DNA of 64,000 nt from Xylocopa sonorina (GCF_050948175.1 NC_135209.1:5666551-5730550); one strand, 5' to 3'; counted from the stretch's first letter, positions 39,748 to 50,469 are shown. Notes: a model not told the origin generated them from the letters alone. Translations and numbers: made by a program.

Positions 39748-41210
39748 CCGGAAGTGACGTCATCCCGTCATCCCTACGCGCCTGCGCAAAACGGAAGTGA
39801 CGTCATCCCGTCATCCCTTCGCACCTGCGCAAAACGGAAGTGACGTCATCCCTCGGCGCATGCGCAACCGGAAGTGACGTCATCCCTCGGCGCATGCGCA
39901 ACCGGAAGTGACGTCATCTCCTCGGCGCATGCGCAACCGGAAGTGACGCCATCTCCTCGCGCATGCGCAACCGGAAGTGACGTCATCTCCTCGCGCATGC
40001 GCAACCGGAAGTGACGTCATCTCCTCGGCGCATGCGCAACCGGAAGTGACGTCATCTCCTCGGCGCATGCGCAACCGGAAGTGACGTCATCACGCTCGGG
40101 CAATACCGGAAATGACATCATAACGCTCGGGGACCACCGGAAATGACGTCATCGCACTCGGACAACACCGGAAATGACGTCACCACGCTCGGGGACCACC
40201 GGAAATGACGTCATCGCAGTCGGACAACACCGGAAATGACGTCATCCCACTCGGGAAACACCGGAAATGACGTCACTCAACGCGGGAAACACCGGAAATG
40301 ACGTCATCGCACTCGGGGACCACCGGAAATGACGTCATCGCACTCGGGGACCACCGGAAATGACGTCATCGCACTCGGGGACCACCGGAAATGACGTCAT
40401 CGCAACTCGGGGACCACCGGAAATGACGTCATCGCAACTCGGGGACCACCGGAAATGACGTCATCGCAACTCGGGGACCACCGGAAATGACGTCATCGCA
40501 CTCGGGGACCACCGGAAATGACGTCATCGCACTCGGGGACCACCGGAAATGACGTCATCGCACTCGGGGACCACCGGAAATGACGTCATCGCACTCGGGG
40601 ACCACCGGAAATGACGTCATCGCACTCGGGGACCACCGGAAATGACGTCATCGCACTCGGGGACCACCGGAAATGACGTCATCGCACTCGGGGACCACCG
40701 GAAATGACGTCATCGCACTCGGGGACCACCGGAAATGACGTCATCGCACTCGGGGACCACCGGAAATGACGTCATCGCACTCGGGGACCACCGGAAATGA
40801 CGTCATCGCACTCGGGGACCACCGGAAATGACGTCATCGCACTCGGGGACCACCGGAAATGACGTCATCGCACTCGGGGACCACCGGAAATGACGTCATC
40901 GCACTCGGGGACCACCGGAAATGACGTCATCGCACTCGGGGACCACCGGAAATGACGTCATCGCACTCGGGGACCACCGGAAATGACGTCATCGCACTCG
41001 GGGACCACCGGAAATGACGTCATCGCACTCGGGGACCACCGGAAATGACGTCATCGCACTCGGGGACCACCGGAAATGACGTCATCCCCCACTCGGGAAA
41101 GACCGGAAATGCCGTCACTCAACGCGGGCAATACCGGAAGTGACGTCATCGCACTCGGACAACACCGGAAGTGACGTCATCGCACTCGGACAACACCGGA
41201 AGTGACGTCA
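39748..41210 (+). repeat. CpG-rich ETS/CRE(/NRF1) minisatellite, about 45 units
   Basis: Two sub-arrays. At 39,748-40,090, units of about 35 bp carry CCGGAAGTGACGTCAT, and seven of them a GCGCATGCGC palindrome. At about 40,090-41,210, units settle to exactly 31 bp with CCGGAAATGACGTCAT and a CACTCGGGGACC tail; some 25 consecutive units are identical (about 40,300-41,085). CCGGAAGTGACGTCA is a textbook ETS plus CRE composite and GCGCATGCGC matches the NRF1 (insect ewg) consensus. A few units have lost the CRE (GACGCCA, GACATCA). There are no unique spacers, so it is not a CRISPR. It lies immediately proximal to TTAGG repeats. Confidence 0.93.
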
Positions 41211-41222
41211 TATTGTTGTAGA
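39748..41222 (+). promoter_or_regulatory. Candidate promoter array for telomere-directed transcription
   Basis: Dense ETS, CRE and NRF1-type motifs are typical of TATA-less CpG promoters, and here they end just 13 bp before TTAGG repeats that read outward. Rightward transcripts would contain UUAGG repeats and then the LINE. Vertebrate TERRA promoters are likewise CpG-rich tandem repeats next to the telomere. The motif content is seen; the promoter role is inferred. Confidence 0.3.
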
Positions 41223-41426
41223 GGTTAGGTTAGGTTAGGTTAGGTTAGGTTAGGTTAGGTTAGGTTAGGTTAGGTTAGGTTAGGTTAGGTTAGGTTAGGT
41301 TAGGTTAGGTTAGGTTAGGTTAGGTTAGGTTAGGTTAGGTTAGGTTAGGTTAGGTTAGGTTAGGTTAGGTTAGGTTAGGTTAGGTTAGGTTAGGTTAGGT
41401 TAGGTTAGGTTAGGTTAGGTTAGGTT
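41223..41426 (+). repeat. Short telomeric (TTAGG)n tract proximal to the LINE
   Basis: About 41 perfect repeats in the same orientation as the terminal tract. It ends in GGTT and is followed directly by GGATTCCCGAGG, the 5' end of the LINE. It is the left half of the telomeric target that the element split. Confidence 0.97.
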
Positions 41427-44216
41427 GGATTCCCGAGGTGATATCGAAAGGATACGGACGTGTTTTAAAATCGCTCCGAGTATTTTCGATTTTTCGAGTG
41501 GAATTCGCGAGGTTTAGAGTTTAAGCGAGTGCCGAAAGGTAAAGGTAAGTATCGCGGTGAAGCCAGTCGTAAAAACCTGGTTATCGCGCGGTAATTAGGG
41601 CGAAAAATAGCGAATTTCGTGCGCGAATTCGCTATTTTTGCGCGCGTGACACGTGCGTGGTCACTTCGCGATTCGGAAACGCGTTTTCGGGTCGAGGAGG
41701 GGCCTGCAGGGTCACAGGAAGAGGCAGAGGCAAGGTAAGTATCGTCAAGAGTCAATTGTGAAGTCAATAAAGTGTAAAGTGAGTGTAAAGTGCGCGACAA
41801 GTGATAAATCGGTGGAAAGGCGGTGTGACGTAACACCGCCGCCATTGTCGTGTGTCGTTGCGTTTTCGCGTACACGTGCAGTGCGTCGCGGCACGTAATT
41901 ACTTAGTGACAGTGCGTCATTCGTACCTCTGAGTGTGTGACAAGGCTAGAGAAAGTGGATGGTACTATAAAAACTACGCGATAAATTAGTACTAACTATA
42001 AAAACCGTGAAGAAAATTCAAAGTTTTGGTGGACGCAGCGCCAACTTGCGTTCACTACAAGTAAACTCTCACCTGTGTGAAAACAAAGGGTGTTTGACAG
42101 TCAGAAAGAAGGTATAAAGAGTTAAAGTTAAAGTGAATTTAAAAACTTGAAGCAAAAAAAAAAAAAAATTATTAAAAACACAAAAGGCTAAAAAAGGAGG
42201 CATACAAGCTCAGCTAAAATTACAAAAACAAAGGATTAAGTTAGCCGAGTTAAAAATACAGGTGTCCATTTGTTAAATAAAATCCTTTAAACAACGGGAG
42301 TGAATAAGTTACGCTAACCTTTTAAATAAAAACGTGAAAGGGAGCGAACAATCACAAAAAACCTCGTGGAGTGTAAGAGGGAAGGAAGTTAGGTCATAAG
42401 CACGTAAAGAAGGGAATAAATAAATAAATAAAAAACAGAGAGAAGTCTATGCAATCCACTGCACGACTGCAATAATAAAATAATAACCCGCTACTGTGCG
42501 AGCCAGATCTGTGACCTCTTGACACGCACAGCATCGGCAAATACACACACAAGGGGACTACCACTTAGTCCTCCTGTGTCTACGTTTAATTCATTAACTC
42601 ATTTTACATACATAAATAACATAACACAAGTATGTAGAAATACACGAGAGGGAAAATACAGCTAATAGATAAAGTAATATAAAATAAGTGAAATAAAGTA
42701 AATATTCACAAACTAAAATTACTCAATTGACTTACTAAAATAGTCAAAAATAGTTAAAATAGTTAAAATAGTTAAAACACAATACAAACATATGTATACA
42801 GCTGTAAAACTATCTAAAAACTGGCTAATACAAATATATGTAGAATACATGCATGTAATTAGTTAAGTAAATACAGTGGAAGAAATAATAATTACACGTA
42901 GAAGACTATAGTACGTAAAATACAAACGGCTAACAGTTACAAGTTTTCTGTTTTCTGCATAAAACAAACCATACAGGCAGAAACTAGGGACTTATATAAG
43001 ATAATAAAAGATAAGTGTCGTGCACACCGTGCTGGCTCCAGCGGCTGCTGGCGTAGGCAAAAGGCAAGTGGAAGGGAGCTTCATCCGCAGACCTGAAAAG
43101 TGGAAATAACTTATAAAACAAGTATCTGCGGGTGGACACAAGCAAGTAAACATAAGTATTAAAAATTAACATCAACATTAGCACTAATACTAATACGTGT
43201 TTACAAGCGATACAAGAGAAGGCGTACCTGAGTCGACGGAGAACCTGGCAGAGGCGTTGCCGTCACAAATACCAGGAAGCGGTTCGTCGTTGCCTCCAGG
43301 GGGCCCGTAAAGGCGACCAGCAGCATATTTAAACAAAAATACTCGTACAACCAATGCATGAGACAAAAAGTGTTGGTTAGGAGTATTAAAGAAGCAACAA
43401 GAGGGTCATAAATAGATCTAAATAAATTAAATAAATAAGGTGGAGAGAATTAATAAAATAAATTCAACTTACACAGTATACTTGGCGTAGTGTCGTACAG
43501 GTTATGATGTGTCATGATTAGATAGCACGTACCCTAGCATTCCCTTCCTAATAATCACTCAATTCATTAAGTTGAGGAAATAAACTGGAAGGCGTGTTGA
43601 GCTTATGTATGCATGCAAGCAGGGGTGAAGTTTCGCTGAAATAAAATAAACAATATAAAATCAAAGAAGATACGTAAAGATATAAACATATATAACAAAT
43701 AGTAATAATAATTACCTAGTTAATTAATAAAGAGACAGGAAGCTGAAACAGTAGGCAATACTAGTAGCTTAAATAAAAACTCGGATAAAAACAAATCGAG
43801 ACAGTCGGGCGTGGTTACCAGTGCGGGCAGTGTTCACGGCTATCGAGAGGTGCAACTCGGACAACGGGTACGAGCTCACCATACGATCAGCGCCGCCTGG
43901 TGATGTAACACGGAACGTCACATGGCAAGAAGAATGCACGGTTTTTTACATTAAAAACGTTAATTTCTGGACTCTTTGGATGTGTGGCCGCCTCGGGTGA
44001 GTTGTTTAAGTATCCTTACAAGTAAGAGATTCAAATCAGCCTGAATATAGCGCATAAAAGTGGGTATAGTTACGCTGGGAACTTTCTAGTGGATTATAGT
44101 CACTTATAGTAACTCCCCAGAGGGTGACGATTTTCTCTTTGCAATCAAAAAGTGTTTGGAAAATAATTCAATTAAGAAGATTTAACAGGGTAAAGGAGGC
44201 GGAAGAAGCCAGAAAT
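41427..44216 (+). other. 5' leader of the telomeric LINE
   Basis: The first 450 bp are GC/CpG-richer and hold two consensus splice donors, AAAG|GTAAGTATCG (GT at 41,545) and CAAG|GTAAGTATCG (GT at 41,735). The next 2.2 kb is A-rich, with stops in all frames, no long open frame and several AATAAA-like words. The internal promoter that R1-clade elements need should lie near the 5' end. Nothing coding was recognised. Confidence 0.6.
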
Positions 44217-46751
44217 ATGGCTTCTACGTCGTCCTATAGGCCTGGGACGGAGCAGGAAACCAGCGACGATCCCACAGAATACAACGGTGGAAGCGACTTC
44301 GACAAGGAATTTCCACCTCTTTATGGATTTGGTGTGAACAAATCTGACGAGGTAGGAAATGATTCTGAACAGATAGACGTCGTGGGTATGCAGGAGTTCG
44401 AGGAAACGCGCGCCGTAAGGGGCAGAAAAGCCCCCAAGAGGAGGATCACCACGACATACACGAGTGATTCCGACGAGTCTGTAGATTCTGTGGTGATCAG
44501 GCGCAAAACTGTAAGCCCAAGGAAGCAGGGTAACACCAACACGGCAAACAATAAAGGAAAAAATGGAAGGGCTCCTGACAAGTACAAATATGAGAAAGCC
44601 ACCTACGTCGGGAAGGAAGCAGGCGAAGAATGGTCCGAAGAGGAGGAGGAAATCCTCTTTGGTACCACGGCCCCCCCGAAGGCTAGCAGGAAAGAAGTCA
44701 CGGAGGACGAAAACCAGGCCAGAATCATGGCCAGAAACGCCTCTGCGGCCGAGTTGGGAGCATGGGCGAAGAGAAACACTTCGCAGTTACACAGGGCGGC
44801 GTATATCTCGTCAAAACTGAAGGGAACGGTCAAAAGAGATATTAGAGTCAACGCCATCCACATGAACGTGATAGCTGACGAGCTGTCTCGTCGTCTCAGC
44901 GAGGCGACGACCGAAAACGAAACTGGGAACGACACTGAAGGGGGAATCAGCTCCTTGGCTGCTGAAAACGCGCAACTAAGGAAGCAGGTGGACCTGTTGA
45001 GCGCGAAGCTTTCCGAATTGACGCACAAATTGTCTGAAATGGCGAGTGAGCGAAAAAATAGGATCGGAAAGGATAATAACAGCCGTGCTTCCCCAGGTAA
45101 TAGTCCGAAGAAGAATAAGGAAAAACCGCACGCGACGACTTCAGATGGATCAGCACGAGCGGCGGAATTTCCTCTCGATTCAATCCTCAAGCATATTGAG
45201 ACGCTCATCTCGAGTAGATTTGAGAGAATCGAGAACGAGTTATTCAGTAAGAAAAACGCTGACTCGCGAACAAATGTGGCCTCGAGCACAACAAAAGCGA
45301 GGAAAACAAGAGAGAACACCGACTCTAGTAAAACGAGAGAGAAGATCGCCCCTTACAGAGTATCACACCCGGTTGCAGACGCTAAGGCGCGCAAAGGAAA
45401 GCCTGAAGACGGGAAAAGGTCGGTGAAGGATAAAACTGAGTCGCCTTTGGATAAGAGAATGGCAGTGATACAAAAAAGAGTTAGAGAATCTCCAGCAGCC
45501 AGAATTGCGGAGAAGAAAGTTGAAGAGGCGAGAAAAGCCTTGAAACCTGAGAACGAAATCCCATGGACCAAAGTTGTGGGTAGAAAAGTAAAGAGCGCGA
45601 CAAGATCGGCGGAAATCACAAGATCGAAGAAAACAAATAACAGTAATTCGACGACAACAGCCCCATCGAGGATGGAGCGTACAAAAAATCCAAAAAAGGA
45701 GACGCCAAAATTGGCAAAAGTGCCAAAAACGGCGGCGGTGGTAATTACAGTCCCCGCTAACAACGCCGACTCAAAAATAAAATCATATGCGGAGGCCATG
45801 GCTGCGGCTAGAAGTCGGGTTAAACTCGAGGAAATCGGCATTCAGTCGGTTAAACCGAAAAAAGCAAGAACAGGTGGCTTAATTCTCGAAATAACCGGAG
45901 AAAGCAAGGAAGCCAAGGCCGCAAAATTGGCTGAGAAATTGAGGGCTGCGCTCTCAGAAGACGGCGTAAGAATCTCAACGCCAACGAAGAAGGGAGAGCT
46001 TCGGCTGCATGGGATAGAGGACTCTATCTCAAAGGATGAAGTTCTCAGGAATCTTGCGAAAATCGGAGAATGTGCGGAAACCGATATCAAAACTGGACCG
46101 CTAAGACGCACCTACACGGGTCTTAACACCGTGTGGGTGCAATGCCCTATCGCGGCAGCAAGGAAAATAGCCGAAAAAGGCAGAATTACGATCGGATGGA
46201 CGACCGTTAGAGTGCAAATATTAAGCACAAGGAAGGAAACGTGCTTCAAGTGTTGGGGATCCGGGCACGTCGCGCAAACATGTACGGCCCTGATAGACCG
46301 AAGCGAGTTATGTTACAGGTGCGGCAAACAAGGACACCGTGCAGGAGAGTGTAGAGCCGCCAAGGCGAATTGCGCGATATGTAGTGCTGCGGGGCGCCCG
46401 GCGGGTCACAGGGCCGGGGGCACTGCGTGCGGAGCCCGGGGCAACCAAGAAAGGTCCGCAAAAACTACAGCAGAAAATACGGCGAATCCAAAAAGCGAAG
46501 AAGGGAAGAACAAGGATAAAAACAAGAATTTAAGTGGTCTGCAAAAGATCACTAAGTTCTTTCATAAAAAAGGTGATACAACCATCAAGGATAACGCAAT
46601 TCCCTCCACAAGCAAAGGAACCAGTGGAGGGGAAAAAATCGAGCTAGCCGCAGGACGAATCTCTGTGGAAAACAGATTCGCTGCGCTCGAAATCGAAAGT
46701 GAATACCAAGAGAAGGAATTTAGCCAGGAGGAGGCGATGGACACGGCTTAA
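44217..46751 (+). CDS. LINE ORF1: gag-like nucleic-acid-binding protein with three zinc knuckles
   Basis: From the first ATG (44,217) the protein is 844 residues; the frame is open a further 31 codons upstream without an ATG. It binds element RNA and, in TRAS/SART relatives, helps target the particle to telomeres. The first two thirds are highly charged, Lys/Glu/Ser-rich and likely disordered, with coiled-coil-like heptads around ENAQLRKQVDLLSAKLSEL. The C-terminal part has an RNA-binding fold region before three knuckles: CFKCWGSGHVAQTC (about residue 676), CYRCGKQGHRAGEC (about 699) and CAICSAAGRPAGHRAG (about 719). This order of knuckles is typical of R1-clade ORF1. It stops at TAA 46,749-46,751, overlapping the open ORF2 frame by 28 nt. 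Confidence 0.9.
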   Translation: MASTSSYRPGTEQETSDDPTEYNGGSDFDKEFPPLYGFGVNKSDEVGNDSEQIDVVGMQEFEETRAVRGRKAPKRRITTTYTSDSDESVDSVVIRRKTVSPRKQGNTNTANNKGKNGRAPDKYKYEKATYVGKEAGEEWSEEEEEILFGTTAPPKASRKEVTEDENQARIMARNASAAELGAWAKRNTSQLHRAAYISSKLKGTVKRDIRVNAIHMNVIADELSRRLSEATTENETGNDTEGGISSLAAENAQLRKQVDLLSAKLSELTHKLSEMASERKNRIGKDNNSRASPGNSPKKNKEKPHATTSDGSARAAEFPLDSILKHIETLISSRFERIENELFSKKNADSRTNVASSTTKARKTRENTDSSKTREKIAPYRVSHPVADAKARKGKPEDGKRSVKDKTESPLDKRMAVIQKRVRESPAARIAEKKVEEARKALKPENEIPWTKVVGRKVKSATRSAEITRSKKTNNSNSTTTAPSRMERTKNPKKETPKLAKVPKTAAVVITVPANNADSKIKSYAEAMAAARSRVKLEEIGIQSVKPKKARTGGLILEITGESKEAKAAKLAEKLRAALSEDGVRISTPTKKGELRLHGIEDSISKDEVLRNLAKIGECAETDIKTGPLRRTYTGLNTVWVQCPIAAARKIAEKGRITIGWTTVRVQILSTRKETCFKCWGSGHVAQTCTALIDRSELCYRCGKQGHRAGECRAAKANCAICSAAGRPAGHRAGGTACGARGNQERSAKTTAENTANPKSEEGKNKDKNKNLSGLQKITKFFHKKGDTTIKDNAIPSTSKGTSGGEKIELAAGRISVENRFAALEIESEYQEKEFSQEEAMDTA

Positions 46752-49700
46752 AATTCGCCGATACGTGCCAAATCCTCCAGATAAATTCAAATCATGCTGC
46801 CAAAGCTCATGATTTGATTATCAGTGAGATGAAGAATCGTAAAATGGAACTTGTGGTTATCGCTGAACCGTATCGTGTCCCAGAAAGTCCGTACTGGATC
46901 GGAGACACGACAGGAAGAGTCGCAGTTGCGCAATGCACGCCGTCTGCATACAAGCCAATTACGCTCTTTGCGGCTGGAAACGGCTTTGTAGCGGTAAACT
47001 GGTGCGAGTGGCTGGTTATGGGCATTTATGCACCGCCAAGTTGGCCGATATCCAAATTCGAGCGCTTCTTAGGCGAATTGGACACAGTCTTAAATGATAC
47101 CAGAATAAAAAATCGCCCGGTGCTCGTTCTCGGAGATTTTAACGCACACGCAGCTGCGTGGTCTTCGAGAATTACAACGGAGAAAGGACACTTGGTTCTG
47201 GAGTGGGCCAGTACAGCGAGATTAATTTTACTAAACAAAGGCGCGGTGTCCACTTGCTCCCGTCCGCAGGGAGAAAGCATAGTGGACATCTCCTTTGGAA
47301 ATATTCTTGCGGCGAGAAAAATCAAAGATTGGAGGGTCGACGTAACGGAGAGCCTGTCGGATCACCGTTATATCCGTATTCAGGTATCCGTAGCCCAATC
47401 TAATGGCCCACTTATCCGGAATAACCGGCCGAAAAAATGGGCCGTTAAAAAACTGGACGAAGACTTGCTGCAGGCTGCTGCCATCGCTGCCACATGGACC
47501 ACGGAGGACGAAAGTCCGATAAACGTGGAAAAAGAAGTGGACGACCTGATCGAATCTCTATCATCGGTATGCGATACGTGCATGCCGCGGATCAAATCGA
47601 TCCCGCAGAGGAAGCCCGTGTATTGGTGGACGGATGAGATTTCGAAACACAGAGCTGAATGTACGTTCGCACGCCGCCAATACAAAAGGGAAAAAGGTCG
47701 AAAGAACAACAAAAGCGAGGAAAAAATCAAGCAGCTCTGCGAAGAATATAAATGCAAGAAGAACAAGCTTAAACTCGCAATTTCGGACTCAAAATCCAGA
47801 TCCTGGGATCAATTGCGATCCACGCTGCAAGAAGATCCTTGGGGGCGCCCATACAAAATAGTTATGGACAAATTAAGACCATGGGCTCCCCCTATCACGG
47901 AAACAATGTGTAGTGAGCTTCTCGAGGAGGTTGTGGACACTTTATTCCCACGAGGTGATACGGACTCAATATGTGGGGATAGTAACCTGCTTGAGAGCTT
48001 CAGAAATTTCCGTGATGCGAATCAGGAAGTAACGTTGGTGGATATCGCACGTGCGGTGCAGAAACTCAAGAAAAAATGCACTGCACCCGGTCCTGACGGG
48101 ATCCCAGGTCGATTTTGGACGAAAGCGATCGTTTTTTACGGCCCCCGGTTGCAGAGAATTTTTACGGAATGTCTGCAGACCGGAAAATTTCCAAAAAGGT
48201 GGAAAACAGGCAATATGGTTCTGCTCAATAAACCGGGAAGACCCGCGAATTCACCGTCCGCGTATCGCCCGATAGTCCTCCTGGACGAGGTTGGGAAGAT
48301 TTTCGAGCGAATAATTCAATTCAGACTCGTCCAGCATATGAAATCGGATGGACCAGACCTCGCAGAATGCCAATTTGGCTTCAGAGAGGGCCGCTCTACG
48401 ATAGATGCGGTAATGAGAGTAAAATCCACCGCGGAAGCGGCCACGAAAATGGGAGGAATTGCGCTCGCGGTGTCGCTCGACATCAAGAACGCTTTCAACT
48501 CCCTCTCATGGTCGGCCATCCGTAGAGGATTATTAATGCATGAATTTCCAGAATATCTACGGGCAATAATTCATGATTATTTGAGCGAAAGGGCGATTAT
48601 ATATCGAAATCGCGACGGTGAACTAATAACTAGAACAACAGATCGCGGAGTTCCGCAGGGTTCAGTCTTAGGTCCATTATTGTGGAATATTGGCTATAAT
48701 GTAACCCTTTGCGAGCCGGTCCCGATGGGAGTACACATTACGTGTTACGCGGACGATACGATGGTGCTCTCAGTCGGGAAAAGTAAAAGCGGAACCATTA
48801 GCCGTGCCGAGGTGGGGATTGCGGCCGTGACATCTAAGTTCTCACAACTCGGGCTGCAATTATCTGTTGACAAAACGGAAGCTCTATTCTTTGTAAGCCC
48901 TTTCGAAAGAAAAAGGAGCTCTAATCGCGTTCGGAGGATAAGAGTAGCCGGGAAATCGATCGAGATTAAAAAGGAACTTAAATATTTAGGACTTTATCTC
49001 GACGAATTGTGGAACTTTGAGAACCACTTCGCCCGTCTGGCGCCAAGATTGGATAAATCTGTCATCAAGCTAAGCAGATTAATGCCAAATTTTGGTGGCC
49101 CGAACGAGAATGTTCGAAGATTGTATGCCAGCGTCGTAAGAAGTATCGCCATGTACGGTTCGCCGATATGGTATTCCGCCCTTATTGCGAGTAAGAAAAA
49201 TATCAGTACGGTTAAAAGATCCTGGAGGAGAGTCGCGATAAGGGTGATAAGAGGATACAAAACCATCTCTTATGACGCAGCAACAGTCCTGGCGGGCATA
49301 GCGCCTATTGAATTCCTCGCAGAAGAAGATTCTTTCGTTTACGAGAAGCTGCGAGGTACGAGTAGAGATCAAAACACCGAAGATTTGCGGTGCGAGGCGC
49401 ATAGAACAACTATGACGAAGTGGAAAACGGCTCTGAGCCGCCATACTAACCACTGGACGATGGGGGCGTTACTCCCCACAATCGACGCGTGGTTAACGAG
49501 AAGAAATGGCGCGCTTAGCTTCAGGATGACGCAGATACTCACGAATCACGGGTGCTTTGCGTCGTACTTGAAGAGGATTGGCCGAGAAAACACGGCCGTC
49601 TGCCCCCACTGCGACGAAGAGGAAGACAGCGCCGCCCACACGTTGCAGCGCTGTCCAGCATGGGAGTGGCCGAGGCGGTCCCTGGTTGGCGAGATAGGGC

Positions 49701-49912
49701 CAGATTTGTCCCTGAGTGTTGTTTTTGAGAGAATAACGCACAGTCAGAGGGCCTGGCAGGCCATGGCTTCGTTTTGCAACGAAGTTATGGCTTTGAAGGA
49801 GGCCGCTGAGCGCGAAAGAGAGCGTACGCTCTCTGCTCGGCGAGTCCTGCGTGGCCGACGTCGTAGACGTTTGTCACGTCCGTCCGAGCGAGGGGGGGCC
49901 GTTGTTTCCTGA
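46724..49912 (+). CDS. LINE ORF2: APE endonuclease / reverse transcriptase / CCHC
   Basis: Open from 46,724 (1,062 codons), in the -1 frame relative to ORF1. Numbering from the TTG at 46,814: the endonuclease has AEP at about 17-19, GDFNAH near 107 and SDH near 182. The reverse transcriptase has FGFREGRSTIDAV, VSLDIKNAFNSLSW, RGVPQGSVLGPLLWN and the catalytic YADD at 645-648. The C-terminus has CPHCDEEEDSAAHTLQRC (from 930) and an Arg-rich tail. The conserved first endonuclease strand (CQILQINSNHAAKAHDL, with its catalytic Asn) lies upstream of the first ATG (46,829), so translation must start by reinitiation, frameshift or a non-AUG codon. The protein nicks telomeric DNA and primes reverse transcription there. 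All key residues are intact. Confidence 0.95.
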   Translation, partial: PGGGDGHGLKFADTCQILQINSNHAAKAHDLIISEMKNRKMELVVIAEPYRVPESPYWIGDTTGRVAVAQCTPSAYKPITLFAAGNGFVAVNWCEWLVMGIYAPPSWPISKFERFLGELDTVLNDTRIKNRPVLVLGDFNAHAAAWSSRITTEKGHLVLEWASTARLILLNKGAVSTCSRPQGESIVDISFGNILAARKIKDWRVDVTESLSDHRYIRIQVSVAQSNGPLIRNNRPKKWAVKKLDEDLLQAAAIAATWTTEDESPINVEKEVDDLIESLSSVCDTCMPRIKSIPQRKPVYWWTDEISKHRAECTFARRQYKREKGRKNNKSEEKIKQLCEEYKCKKNKLKLAISDSKSRSWDQLRSTLQEDPWGRPYKIVMDKLRPWAPPITETMCSELLEEVVDTLFPRGDTDSICGDSNLLESFRNFRDANQEVTLVDIARAVQKLKKKCTAPGPDGIPGRFWTKAIVFYGPRLQRIFTECLQTGKFPKRWKTGNMVLLNKPGRPANSPSAYRPIVLLDEVGKIFERIIQFRLVQHMKSDGPDLAECQFGFREGRSTIDAVMRVKSTAEAATKMGGIALAVSLDIKNAFNSLSWSAIRRGLLMHEFPEYLRAIIHDYLSERAIIYRNRDGELITRTTDRGVPQGSVLGPLLWNIGYNVTLCEPVPMGVHITCYADDTMVLSVGKSKSGTISRAEVGIAAVTSKFSQLGLQLSVDKTEALFFVSPFERKRSSNRVRRIRVAGKSIEIKKELKYLGLYLDELWNFENHFARLAPRLDKSVIKLSRLMPNFGGPNENVRRLYASVVRSIAMYGSPIWYSALIASKKNISTVKRSWRRVAIRVIRGYKTISYDAATVLAGIAPIEFLAEEDSFVYEKLRGTSRDQNTEDLRCEAHRTTMTKWKTALSRHTNHWTMGALLPTIDAWLTRRNGALSFRMTQILTNHGCFASYLKRIGRENTAVCPHCDEEEDSAAHTLQRCPAWEWPRRSLVGEIGPDLSLSVVFERITHSQRAWQAMASFCNEVMALKEAAERERERTLSARRVLRGRRRRRLSRPSERGGAVVS

Positions 49913-50469
49913 AAAGGGACAGCGGTTCATCTCCTAAGATCCTCTCGGGAGGAAGGCCTTCTCCTATTTTGCTGCTGGGGCGGTCTTGGTAGCTCCAATC
50001 AGAGGAGATGCGCAGTTTTCTCCTCTGCAACGCTACACGCGAAGAAACGCGAAGAAACTGATGATAACTTCATCGGAGGACGTCAACAAGGACCCATTGG
50101 CTGCGAAGAGGATCGAGGTGGATTGTGCAGTGCGACAAGTGAGTGCTGTGTGCGTGTGTGCGCGTTCGGTTACTCGAGTGCGTGAGTGCGCGAATAATTT
50201 TCGTGTGCGTGTGTGTGCGGTTCGTGCGTGATCGTGTAATAGTGCGTGGCGAAAAATCAAGCCAGTGGTATGCTCGCAAGAATATTATATGAGCAAACTA
50301 GCCTCAAGTGCGCCCTGGACTTGGGATAAATTTCGCGAACGGGTTAAATGTGATCGACGCAGCTAATATTACAAGGATAAGCACTAAAAGCATACAAAGT
50401 GGTGAAAATACAAGTATACCAGACAATTAATTGGTCAAATAATGACAAAAATGACAAAAACACTGACAA

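Noticed and set aside
40302..41085. CRISPR-like regular array
   Set aside because: Repeats are contiguous 31-bp units without unique spacers, in a eukaryotic subtelomere; it is a minisatellite.
44603..45319. 238-codon frame antisense to LINE ORF1
   Set aside because: Shadow of the Lys/Glu-rich ORF1 coding strand.
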